Part shown: piece by piece, positions 23,843 through 35,086 of the stretch | Layout of the letters: the number at the start of each line of letters is the position of its first letter | Numbering within the stretch: position 1 is the first letter of the stretch | NCBI GenBank assembly: GCA_016648135.1 | Contig: JADDOH010000317.1 | Coordinates: 248,001-312,000, forward strand | Direction of reading: 5' to 3' | Source: Agrypnia vestita | Taxonomy: Eukaryota > Arthropoda > Insecta > Trichoptera > Phryganeidae | Length of the DNA: 64,000 nucleotides | Program-made: the position numbers and the translations under genes | The notes under the pieces: generated by a model | What the model saw: only the letters and a program-made list of their open reading frames with translations | Database searches by the model: none | Told to the model about the DNA's origin: nothing

Positions 23843-26800
23843 TCAGATGGTGATGGCTGTTTCTAGCGGAGGTGGGATTTCTGGTACTGGAACTCTCCGA
23901 AGAGACACAGATTCTCCGTGATCTATGGGTACAGAGCAAATACAATACATTGACACAAAGCGGACAACACAATGATTATTTAAAAAATACATTGATTCTA
24001 AAATTTCCCAAAAAAATGTTTTTGTCTCTTTTATATGTAGACTTAATTGCTTCAAACTATGTTGAAAATGATAACTCTGTTTACTTTCACTATTTATTTA
24101 TAACAATTAGAAGGTTTTCGATGCTAACGCATCATCTTCAGTAATATTACTAAAACTAAACTTAAGACTAAAGTAAGTCTTTGGAACCTTTTATGGGCGT
24201 GATCACTAAGCGCAGAAGAGGGGTCGTAATAGAAGGTACGCGCCCGTGCACACACCCACCCGACTCTAATCTCCCCCCACTCCTCACGTCGTCCTTTAGT
24301 CTTAAGATTAGTGTTAGAAATTAGTAATATTATTGAAGATAATGCGTCGGCATTGAAAACGTTCTAATTGTTATAAATAAATAGTGACAGTAAACAGAGA
24401 CATAATTTTTTAATTTAATTACACAAAATTACACAATAAAATTACGAACATTTAATTTAATTCATTAAAAAAACATCAAAGCTGTTATGTAACTGTCAGT
24501 CAAATCAAAAGTCAACCAAAAATGAAAAACAGTTCTTGTGAAAAGTCTGTAGTGGAAATGTTACTAATAAATATTCAGCATGAGATTAATGCACAACCAT
24601 GTATGCTAAAAGAGAGTAAACCGGCGCCTGACATATTTATATTCCAATAATTTCAAGAATAGTACTGACCAACGCTTCGAAAGTCGTCTTGAACTTTATA
24701 AAACTCCGCCAAATCCCTTCCAGAGCACAGCGGCGTGTCGACTTGTGTCGTTTCGTCAAATTTCGAATAATCCACCTCGTACCCCTGTCTCTCCTTGTTG
24801 TAGGACACGAGGGGGTCGAACCGGTGGCCCCAGAGGATTTCGCTCGCGATGTAGCTGGACCTCGCCTGCGTGGTCTGGCCCGTGGACTCGATGGTTCCTT
24901 CCAATATGACCACGATCTCGAAGCGATCTTGAAGCATGTCCCCAGCCGTATACGTGTACAGTGGGCTGTTGCTGTTGATTTTGTGCACCACCGTCAGCGG
25001 CCAGATGAAGAACAGGTCCGCGTCGCAGCCGTCCGCGGTCACCTCGAGCTCCGTCTGGTACTGCGTGAGGCACTCTCCTTCCTTCGTCATCTTGCTTCTG
25101 ATCAACTGAGCTCTTATGCTGGCGCCGATAATGTGAGATTTCCTCATATCGCCGACTCTGAACATTAAACATAATTCTCCATCTCTTTGACATACAATGG
25201 CGAATTTAGAAAAGAGTAACGTCTGCGTTCTATGTTTGGGGCGCGTCATCTTAGCGAACACGATGCCGACCATGAAGGCTTGCATCATAACTCCGAAGAT
25301 GCTCTGAATGCACATGACAAATATGGCTTCTGGGCACTCTTCCGTCGTGAGGCGAGAGCCATAGCCGATGGTGTGTTGGGTCTCAATGCTGAAGAGGAAG
25401 CACGAGGCGAAATTGTTTATGTTGGCCATGCAGGGTTTCCAGTTGGACTCTTCTTGGTTGGAAGGCAGATGCGCGGGCTCCAGGTCGCCGTGAGTGAAGG
25501 CAATGAGCCACCAGATGGCGGCGAAGCCGAGCCAGGAGAGGATGAAGCTGAGGGTGAACACGATGAGGGTCCATCTCCACTGGGTGTCCACCAGGGTAGT
25601 GAAGATGTCCTGAAGGAAGCGCAGTCTCCTCTGTGAGATCCGGGACTGAAGCACGTTGCACTCTCCGTTTTTGAGAACTGCGCGCCGCCGCACCTTCCGC
25701 ATGCCCCCGAAGCGGTGGCCACGACTTCTGCAAACATTAATAATGACAAAACTAATTATAAAAGGAATTTTAAAATGTAACGACGAGGGAATATAAGATT
25801 TGCCGGCTCAAAAAATCTGGAAGCGGGCTTTCGATTTATAGATATTTAACCTATGCATTGCCTGTTATGAATATGTAGGTTGGTGTTTACGATGATTGAG
25901 AAGAATGATTTATATTTAAATTCGTTAAGGCTGGACATTCACTGCAAATGCATATTTCGGCGTTTTTTTTTACGAAAATGTGGGTTTTTATTATTCATTT
26001 GTATCAGAATGTATACTCCAGACTGCAATTTTATTACGGCAATAACATAGATAGAACCTTTTTTACTATACACAAGTAATAAACTGGACATTATTTACAA
26101 TAATTAATAAAATATAAGCATTAATCGACAGGCCGCGGCCATAAAATCGGTTTTGGTGTCCTAGGCGGCGCTATTTTTTAATGAATATTTATATGTTCGC
26201 ATAATATGTTTTTTATACGTACAAAGTATATTTCATTATCTAGAAATTTACTAAGGAAATCAAGAAATATTCAATATTAATAAAGTTATAATGTTTTAAA
26301 TTTGCAAAAAAAAATTACGTTATTTGTTGATTTTAAAACGCTTTTTATTTTTATTTGTATAAAGAGATGATTTTAAACAGTATATTATATTTATTCCCAC
26401 ATTTTGAGGCTTTACCCACTTAATAAAAGTTAGTTTTTTTAAATAAAAACACCTTAATTGATATTTAAAAATAAAAATTCTTATGTATGAAATGTGTCAA
26501 TAAATACGTATTTATAATAAAAAATTCCGTCGGCAACTGCGTCATTTATTGGCGCATTTCATACTTTGGTATTTTTATTTTTAAATAATAATTAAGGTAT
26601 TTTTATAAAAAAACTTTTATTAAGTGAGTAAAGCCTCAAAAGACGAGAATAAATAGAAAATAAAAAGCGTTTTAAAATCAACAAAAAACGGAAAAATTTC
26701 TTGCAAATTTATAAACTTTATTAATATTGAATATTTCTTGATTTCCTTAGTAAATATTTTGGATAATGAAGTATACCTTAAACGTATAAAAAAACATATT

Positions 26801-28852
26801 ATGCGTACATATAAATATTTAGCGCCGCCTAGGACACTAAAAACGATTTTTGGCCGCGGCCTCTTGATTAATGCTTATATTTTATTAAATATTGTAAATA
26901 ATATCAGGTTTATTATCTTTATATAATAACAACGGTTCTATTTAAGTTATTGCCCTAAAAAAATTGCAGCCTAGAGTATACATTCTGATATAAATGAATA
27001 GTAAAAACCCACATTTTCGTAAAAAAAAAACGCCGAAATATGCATTTGCAGTGAATGTGCCGCCTTAATACACACATCATAGTTTTATTGTTACATGTAC
27101 AGAAAACATTAAAATAAAACTTAAATCGGTCGAATATTTTTTGTAGAATATTTATTAAAAATTATACACATGCATATAATGATACAATTGAAAAAAAAAG
27201 AAAAAATATGTAACTATATAAATAATTAAGGGAAAAATAATAATTAACTTGAGCAAAATAATGAGAGGGCGAATACTCGCATAACAACTATAAATATATA
27301 AAAAATACCATATTAGATAGTTTCAGCTATGGCCAAAGTTGCTTTTGTCTATATTACTTTAAATTTATGGATTGAGGAATTAAATAAGGTAAAATTCATG
27401 TATTCAATATATTTATGAACACGAAATGTTATTTGAAAACATGTCACTATTACAAAACGTTTCGCCAAAAATTTATACATATATGTAGGTAAATTATTTT
27501 TAATGTATGTACCTACTAACTGCAATGTCATTGTCACTACTGACACAAAGTCGTGCAATAAAATTTCGAAAAAAATTGAAAAAAGAATTATCGTCTTCAT
27601 ATTTCTGAAAATATTAACGGGGATTTTTATTCTACATTTTATTGATCATTTATTTATTTATTCGTTTCGCACAATTAAAAATCGAATGTGTTGTTATTAG
27701 CTATTCATTGAATCATTAGAAGATCTGATGTATAACTGTCACATCTAGCCTAATACAATCTATAATTATCATACATGTATAACTGTAAACAATTACTATT
27801 TACTATTAAGGTACTAATTGAAGGCAATTCCTGCTATTATAAATCAGTACTTAAATATCAATAAATGTATATTTCAGTGCAATTAGTGCTCGAAATGAAC
27901 CGGAAATTTAAAGGCGGAAAACAATCCTTGCAAACAAAAGTATTTTTAAACAATGTAAAACGACCGTGAAAATCTTAAAAGTTTATTATGATACATTCAT
28001 AATCATAAACATTAATAGAGTATGATTAAAATATATTTATATAACAATTAAGTACCAAACATGAGTTAAGATGGTTTATTGAACATTACGGGTAATAAAA
28101 TAGTGTAAACACTTCGTTAGGTAAGTAATAATTGCCTCTCAATCGGAAGTTGTTTAATGAAATTTTTGTTTTAATAAATAATTATCGTCATAATATAACT
28201 ATCTACCAATCATATTATATATGTACGTACGAGTATATTATTAATAAGTCCAAGGATCAACGTATTTTGTAATATAGTAAATGTATCTTCATAATATAGT
28301 AAATGTTAAGAAGTTTCCTGATTTTGTACAAATTTTAAAATTATTATACCTCACATTTAACAGATATATTAGATATTCTAGTTTTGAAAAAGGGAAAAAG
28401 ACGCGTTAGTAAAGACCCTAAATATCTATAAAAAATATTTGTAAAAATGTAAATATATTTTGCTCTTCGTAGTTTAATCTACATAATGTGGATCTGAAGA
28501 ATTGTTGATACTTAAATTCTTTATATTATATATTATGCAATATACATTAATTACAATAATTTTTTTATGTATAAGTACAATTTATATTTCAGTAAAACTT
28601 AACAATTATTAAAAATAAGTTATCACTAAACTCTTCGCCGTAGATAATTTAATAATTATTAAGTAATACGCATCACGATATTTCGTAACCAGAATTATTA
28701 TCAGAAGAAGATCATCGAAAAATATACCTTTTTCCATTCGGATAATATATTCCTGGTGACAGAGATCCATTCGGTACAATCTTGGCATTGTTCCAACCCT
28801 GAGGAATAAGATGAGTTTCCTCTTTGGTCCCAGGTGATTCCGGCGATTCCAT
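23843..28852 (-). CDS. Inward-rectifier K+ channel (Kir), gene B, isoform a
   Basis: Tandem paralog of gene A. Exons 28728-28852, 24670-25727 and 23843-23922, 420 codons. Exons 1 and 2 have exactly the same lengths (125 and 1058 nt) and phases as in gene A, so the pair arose by duplication of an intron-containing gene. M1 lies at ~95-120 (WTLIVFTLSFILSWLGF), the filter TIGYG at 161-165, M2 at ~178-202 with Gln191 at the rectification-controller site, then the Kir cytoplasmic domain. The tail from exon 3a is PVPEIPPPLETAITI, a hydrophobic C-terminus that could fit a class II PDZ ligand (inference). Intron 1 is 3 kb and holds a 1.1-kb palindrome; intron 2 holds another foldback. Exon 2 is notably GC-richer than gene A's. 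Confidence 0.95.
24075..24400. repeat. Foldback element in Kir B intron 2
   Basis: CTCTGTTTACTTTCACTATT ... ACAATTAGAAGGTTTTC ... CTTAAGACTAAAG at 24075-24175 is mirrored at 24293-24400. Arms are ~100-106 bp at roughly 85-90% by eye. The 115-bp loop is GC-rich (CGCCCGTGCACACACCCACC). Each arm also contains a CTGAAGATGATGCG...GCATCGAAAAC string with internal pairing. Confidence 0.75.
25925..27068. mobile_element. 1.14-kb palindromic element in Kir B intron 1
   Basis: TTAA (25925-25928) then GGCTGGACATTCACTGCAAA ... is mirrored by ... TTTGCAGTGAATGTGCCGCC then TTAA (27065-27068). The two halves pair over almost their full length (~540 bp each) around a centre near 26500. No protein-like frame. 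The TTAA duplication would suit piggyBac, but near-complete palindromy is unusual for that group; superfamily left open. Confidence 0.8.
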
Positions 28853-29102
28853 TTTCAAACCCAATCGCCGTCGAAACTTTTCCAAAACTGGCAACACCGA
28901 GACGTAAACTGTCAAAATGCGAGAAATTCTCGGATTTGTGGAAGATTGTCGCGGCACTACCACATACAAGAGCAACCATTTGTGGCTTGGTCTGAATGCA
29001 AACTAAGAACACTGCAGTCCGCAATACGTCCTTTTATCGTTTTTCACATCTGTTTGATTTTGTTATAGGCACTTCTGGAGTGATGAGCTCGGAGGCAGGC
29101 AA

Positions 29103-29165
29103 CGCCGTGTTTGCCATTTCCATCAAATCCAGTCATCGAGCTAATCAAGGTGTCGCGAAAACCAA
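29103..29165 (-). promoter_or_regulatory. Conserved block upstream of Kir B (paired with 19923)
   Basis: Partner of 19923-19985, lying 251 bp upstream of the Kir B start codon (218 bp in Kir A). In the minus-strand frame it reads FGFRDTLISSMTGFDGNGKH and stays open for about 20 more codons to a TGA near 29045. An in-frame ATG lies ~15 nt before the block in gene B, but I see none in gene A. Confidence 0.5.
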
Positions 29166-29745
29166 ATAAACAAAGCATTTAAATTTAAAATAGCAACTTT
29201 TGACGCGCCATAGTCACGGCGAAGAAAATCAAAACCTCTATAACAATGTGATAATTGGTGATATCACTGAAAATAATGTGATTTTTGGGCGTTCTTTTGA
29301 AAGTATGCAAAGTTTACCATGTTAAAGATGATGCTAATAAGCAAAATATACGATATGTAATTGATATTCAAGAAAAATAATACACTGAGTTGCTGATATA
29401 TTATGATATTTTTGTAAATATTAAGTAGGGCAATCAATAATACGTATTGAAATCAGCTACTTGATTAATTCAAATTCAGAGAACATCAAATACTATATAT
29501 TTTAATAGCCATTAATAAAAGAGTTAACGTTTTTTACATGACCATAACAGTTGTTGATTATAAGAATATCAGAGTGCAATAAAATCTCGTTACTCTAGTT
29601 ATCTCTAAAAAAAAACACGAAACTAAAATTTATTTGTGAGAATCGTCGTTATTTTAGTGAAAAATAGTACATAACGCATGGAAATATTATAGTGATTGAA
29701 TAATTTACAGATCGATAACTGTTTGAATGTTTCTAATAAGCTTTA

Positions 29746-29873
29746 AGTTCCGAATTCAGAGTCAATACTCAGATTATTTAATGTTAAGATACGCCGTATT
29801 TTGTACTGAAATATACGCTTTTAAGGCATAACTTAACCTTTAAATCGCTAAGAATTGACTCTGAATTCGGGCC
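29746..29873. mobile_element. MITE upstream of Kir B, TTA target duplication
   Basis: The tip (AGTTCCGAATTCAGAGTCAA on the left, TTGACTCTGAATTCGGGCC on the right) is flanked by TTA at 29743-29745 and 29874-29876. The inner part ATGTTAAGATACGCCGTATT is partly mirrored by GGCATAACTTAACC. A different tip sequence from the CCGGTTG family but the same target preference. Confidence 0.65.
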
Positions 29874-30284
29874 TTAGTGTTTAGGCTTAACATATTTTAA
29901 AATAATAAATGTGAACATAGAGTACCTACGTATCACGTCAGAACATATGTCTGAAAAAAACAAAAGTAGGTATACCTATATCTTTTTAAAATGTCTGTTC
30001 GACTGTTCTTTATATAATACTACACCCTTGGACCGATCTAAATCAAATTCTAGATAATTCCTCTTAAGGTCCCCTGCGTAAAATCCCCTACTCACTTCCA
30101 TTCCACTCCAGCCTCTCTCCCAATATAAATATTTATGCTACAGAATGCCAACCATTTCAAATTTTGCAAGATTAGTATGGGTTTAATTCCTTTTAAATCC
30201 AGAAAATTAACCAAGTACCTATAAAGATCAGTTTGTAATGAAAATCTTAATTATATATTATAGTGAGATAATGGCGTTCTGAAT

Positions 30285-30645
30285 GCAATTATGGCCAATA
30301 AAAATCTGTCGAAGGAAGTAAGACTAGCGGTATATAATGGAGTTAAAGAGCCAACTCTGATGTATAGAAGTGAAGCCTGGAATTGGCAAAAAAAGAATGA
30401 AAGTAGACTGAATGCAGTGGAAAATCTTTGGTCGATAGAGTGAGGAATTAACAAACTAGAAGTGAATGCTGGCTGTAGCGTGGTAGGTAGATAAAATGAA
30501 GAAAGGATCTCTGAGATGGTTTGGCCATGCGGAACGTATGAGCGAGGAAAGGATGGTTAAGAAAATGAGGCGAGTGTTGAAGACAGCAGGGACAGAGGGC
30601 GTCCACGAAAAACCTGGCAAATTTCAAACATTGGAGGATGGCCCT
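30285..30645 (+). pseudogene. Decayed LINE reverse transcriptase C-terminus
   Basis: Frame pieces: MANKNLSKEVRLAVYNGVKE, PTLMYRSEAWNWQKKNESRL, then after a stop and frame changes GSLRWFGHAERMSEERMVKK and GRPRKTWQIS. The order (VRLAVYNG.., LMYGSEAW, LRWFGHxERM, GRPRKTW) is the conserved tail of RTE/CR1-like LINE proteins. At least two stops and one frameshift. Confidence 0.7.
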
Positions 30646-30744
30646 GTTAAAAGATTCAACAACCGTAGAGCATACATGAGAAGATGTATGAATGTAGCCG
30701 AAGCAAAAGTAGTGTGCCAATATAGAAGAATTATGGCATCCATC

Positions 30745-31010
30745 GAGTTGAATTGAAAACCACTGGTGTTAGCCTCTCTGAAGCGGGGAAAAATACTTAA
30801 TCGCATAAAAAAAATTGGTTTTCTGCAGGTAATCGGTAATCATCACGCCGATTCTGAATTCATTTAATCTGTGAGAAAATATATTGTTTTCCAGTTGAGA
30901 AAAACTGTTTATTGCATTACGTATTCTAATGCAAGGGCGACAGGCAGATGCATTTATTATGGTGTGATGAAATCTATTGTTTTACTTTTTATACAGATTT
31001 TTTGAAGTGA
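30745..31010 (+). repeat. LINE 3' untranslated-type repeat, copy 1
   Basis: Directly follows the LINE tail at 30285. ATTGAAAACCACTGGTGTTA ... GGGGAAAAATA ... GCAGGTAATCGGTAAT ... recurs at 31660-31860, so this is probably the 3' region of the same LINE family. Confidence 0.45.
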
Positions 31011-31254
31011 AATATGTCTTCCGACATCTACATACAATTTTTACATAATTTTGGAGATGAAAACTCGTTACCAAATTAACGAGTTTTAATCACTGTTCTG
31101 CTGTAAAGTGCTGAGCGCTTATATGCCGGGTGGCAATAGCGACTAAAAGACAAATAGTATTTTCCAAAAAAAAAAATTGCTCTATACTCCACTTTAAAAT
31201 AAAAAGGTATCATTACCAGCTGCGAAATCTATGCAAACTATATCATGGAAAGGA

Positions 31255-31500
31255 CCACAGATGTCTCTAGCATAATCCATTCAAGTATTTGAAAGATAAC
31301 TGATTTCGAACATATGTACAACTTTCAAAAAATTTGATGTGGTAATGGTGAACGTGGCATTGTGTAAAGTGATCACTTAGGCCAGCTCATACAGTTTATA
31401 AGCCCTGTGCCACAATGTAAAGACTTAGACACACGTTTCCCATATAAATAGCTTTATCTACGTGAGACATATATAATTTATCTCAAGTAAAAAATATATT
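31255..31500. repeat. Dispersed repeat, copy 2 of 3
   Basis: ATTCAAGTATTTGAAAG, ACTGATTTCGAACATATG, ACAACTTTCAAAAAATTTG, GTGATCACTTAGGCCAGCTC, CCCATATAAATAGC in the same order as at 21975 and 62095. Confidence 0.55.
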
Positions 31501-31659
31501 TTAAAAAACGTTTCCTTGTTTTTTTGTTTGTTTTTCAGTTTTATTTATTATTATTAATTAGAAGGTTGAAGTTTCCGAAAGTAACACTATTGTACGTATA
31601 AAATTTTTAACTAAACACATTAAATTACAATAAATTAAATTATTAATTATATTATATAG

Positions 31660-31860
31660 AGGAATTGAAAACCACTGCTACTGCGTAACATCTAAAGATG
31701 AGGAAAAATACCGACACTTGTAAAAAATTATTGCTAACTATGTGCAGGTAATCGATAATAATTAATTTGTTAAATCTCTCAAGCAATATTATCGCAGGGA
31801 TAGCAAATACGAGTAATATTATATGAAATGTATTGTAATACTTTTAATAAATAAATAACT
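31660..31860 (+). repeat. LINE 3' untranslated-type repeat, copy 2
   Basis: Begins GGAATTGAAAACCACTGCTA, then GAGGAAAAATACC and GCAGGTAATCGATAATAAT, parallel to 30745. No coding part upstream of this copy. Confidence 0.45.
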
Positions 31861-31869
31861 TTGTATATA

Positions 31870-33140
31870 CCACGATGTAACTAATTTACATTAATTACTA
31901 AATATCGTATAGATAAAATGTGATTTCTTTAAAAAAAATCGATTCTTACTTTTTTCATATTTAATACATTTCATGCCTTTCATTGCTAATACAGCAAAAG
32001 CACACAATCTTCTCGATATCACGTATACATACTCCTAAAAAGCACAGCGGTGATATATCCGAAATACCACTTTTTTGGAGAAACGTTTTATAAGTTTGCA
32101 TAAATTTCAGAAAAAAAAAAACAAATTTTAGATATTTGTAGATAATCTAAATATTCTAAATTATCTATTTTTTTATACAAGTATGTGTATTTTTTGAAAT
32201 TATGTTTCTGTATTCGCGTTGACAGTAAAATTTTAGTATGCTACGAAAAGAGCGCAAATCACTCAACTGAATATTTTCACACTAATTAAAAGTGATTTTC
32301 CGAGTGACATTTAACCAATAGCAATTCCTATAAGTGACGATATTAGGTCGTATCAGAATTGTGTTATGAAAATTGCATATGCTCCGGGCGCTGTTATAAA
32401 AAAATGGCGTTATGAAAATTTCATTGTTATCGTTCTTTGTTTTCTATTTGATGATGTAATTTTCATAAAATAATTGAGATCAAATTTATAATCATGTGTT
32501 ATTATGGTGATTGAATTATGAGCTCACTGTTTTCTTATTTTATTTTAATGAAAGCAAGATATTTTATTCGGTGATGAAGAGCTTTCATTGACGAAATTCT
32601 AGTTTGACAGTGCTTTCAGTGCAGTTATGTTCCAACTCAAGGTATACAACACAAACTAAAATTTGCATTAATCTCTAACGCTCTCCATCAGCGGATCAAA
32701 AAGGGGAAACAGGGCAAAAAATTATGTTTTAATAGGGAATTCTTCTTTTGTGTACTTGGGAATTTGTTTCGTTATGTCTTCTGTCATGAAATGCTGCACC
32801 TGAAGAAATCTTAAGGTACTTGAACGTAAAATTTGGCTGACACCCTTTAAAAAAAATGGTAACAGCTTGAATCCGCCGCTTCTTCGTCTATCAAAGTACA
32901 CAACGTCCGTCAATAATGTAACAATGTTCGTCACCAACGTTACCAAGATGTTACGCTACACTAGTCATTCATCATAGTTAATTTTTAATTGGATTTTTTT
33001 TTAAAATATAAATTTCCGTGATTTTTCTACGAGTTTTAACTGTTAATTTGCCTGATCATCACGTCTAATGGGTAAAATACTAATACGCTATGTTAAAATA
33101 AACTGAACTATCTTTGTGTAATCACGGGACAGATATCTTA
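31870..33140. other. AT-rich stretch, no gene seen
   Basis: Only short frames. A local duplication TTATGAAAATT(G/T)CAT appears twice at ~32365 and 32412. Confidence 0.4.
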
Positions 33141-33149
33141 ACCTTTCGA

Positions 33150-33460
33150 TCACGCAAGTGTGACGCCGCCAAACCAAAGGAGCCAATCAGGGTCAATAAG
33201 GGTCATCGTTTTAGTTTTAAGAATAGCCAATGAGATTCAGCTAATCACGGTAGCGATTACTGCAACGACTGCCGATGAGCGGTAATGGATACGCTTCGGA
33301 AAATGATACGCAGCGGACGGATCGGGTCGGTCCGTGTCGCCGCGCGCAATTATCACCTGCGCCTGCGCGGTAAACAATTACCGAGGCCTCTGACGTCACG
33401 GCACGTGGGGCCCGGTGTGGTCAAGACGAGCAAAACAAAATAATATCCCCAAGATAGGGG
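33150..33460. promoter_or_regulatory. CpG-rich promoter-like patch
   Basis: A sharp CpG-rich island in AT-rich DNA, with two CCAAT boxes in AGCCAAT context (33183-33187, 33227-33231), a perfect CRE TGACGTCA (33391-33398) and an E-box CACGTG (33402-33407). No coding exon recognised on either side. Could be the promoter or 5' untranslated exon of a gene whose coding part lies elsewhere, or an enhancer. Sites are seen; function is inference. Confidence 0.4.
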
Positions 33461-33849
33461 AATTGTGGTTGCGAGGTGCAATCTTGGTAATGCAATCCAA
33501 TTATTAGGACGCCTGACAAGGTGTGAATCATGTCATTCTTTTGAAGGCACGAATCAATGTTTTTTTTAAACGGCGCTAATATTTAAATGTACTAAAATGA
33601 AAAAAAGAAAATTCCGGATAAAAAAGGTGGGCGCTTACGATATTGATATAAATCACAGAATTCTGTTGTTGATGGAGGGAAATCGCCCACGCTGGTATTT
33701 GGAGAGTGAGGCAATTTTTTTGTCCGAATTTTTTTTTACTTTTTAGTAGGATACATTTAAATATAAGCGTGCTTTTTAAATATTTTTTTCATGTAATAAA
33801 ATTTTCTACTTCTCAGTCTTAATATTACCCAGCGTCCAAAATCACTTCG

Positions 33850-34080
33850 GTAGAAAACTTTCGCCATCTATTGGTGAGTTCATTAACTAATTTTACATAA
33901 AAAACTTTGATTAATTAAGATGGATTAATTGATTGATTATTAATGTATTGTCATGCAAAATTTCAGCTCGATTAGATATTGCGAAGCGGGTAAAAGGTCG
34001 ATTATAAGATTACGCCCAGGCAAACTAACAAACTAACAAACTAAACTAACAGTGAACAAACTAACAAACTAAGCGTGGTA
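33850..34080. repeat. Dispersed repeat with ACAAACTA microsatellite
   Basis: Contains CATCTATTGGTGAG, TTTCAGCTCGATTAGATATT, GCGAAGCGGGTAAAAGGTCG, the typical strings of an insect interspersed repeat, then an imperfect run of CTAACAAA units at 34022-34072. Confidence 0.5.
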
Positions 34081-34084
34081 ATAA

Positions 34085-35078
34085 AGTGGTTAAATTTTAA
34101 TTCACGAGCAATTACTGAGTGCCAAATATTTTTTTATCAATCAAAATAAACAATGCTCTTGATAAAAATTCCCGCCACTAACGCCACCAAGACACTAAGC
34201 TACGATAGATGGCGCTGTTTTCACAGCCGTAACTCGCGAACTAAATATATTGAATTTTCCATGTTACAATACTTTATATCAAGGTGCACTTTTCGTGAAC
34301 ATTTGCACAATTACCAAAAAAAAATCATAAAAAAATATTAAAAATAAAAATTTCTAACAAATTTTATACAAAAATAAAATAATTTTAAACACAAATCTTT
34401 AAAGAAGAGAATTATAAAACTACGTTAATTCGAACCCCGATAAATGTCCCTTGCGCCATAAACCAATACATTTTAGTTACATAATTCGAATTTTTTGAAA
34501 TTTTACAAAATTGAAAAAATATTTGGATTTTTTCGCAAGCGAAAACAACAAATATGTCAATATCGGGTAAATTAGTTAAAGAAATGTCGCATCTAGGTAT
34601 TAGCATAATAAATAATGTGTTTTCGAAATGATTTCTTGAAATATGCAAGAATACAGACGTTTTTCACAAAATTAATGGCTATTTTCATGAGTTTTACGAT
34701 TTTTTTGGTACCTTGAATTTGGAATTAACATGGTTCTACTCTATTTGTTACAAAATGTAAATTTTGATTAATTAGTCAAGTTTACATTAACTTTCGATGA
34801 TATATATTAACTGATAGTTAATGCATTAATGTACTAGATATGTATACATTATTAACGAAATTTAACACGATATAATGTGAATCTGAAATTCAAACATGTA
34901 AAAGTACGTCATTTTCATACGGGTCAATAATAATAATAAAAGTAACTAGTGATTATAATAAAAAATGATAAGAAATAAATAATAATAAATCTGTTATCGA
35001 AAAAAAATTAAAAACATAAAAAAAAAATTAAAAATATAAATTGACCTAAAATCTAGCATGGCACGAGTTAATCATATA
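34085..35078. other. AT-rich stretch, no gene seen
   Basis: No frame with recognisable content; simple A/T tracts and AATAATAAT runs. Confidence 0.4.
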
Positions 35079-35086
35079 GTCTAATG

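Noticed and set aside
24689..25749. Several long + and - frames across Kir B exon 2
   Set aside because: Shadows caused by the GC-rich codon usage of exon 2; the channel frame explains them.
28712..28975. Upstream ATG extending Kir B exon 1 by 41 codons
   Set aside because: Kir A has no matching extension, and both genes share the ME(L/S)P start with equal exon lengths.
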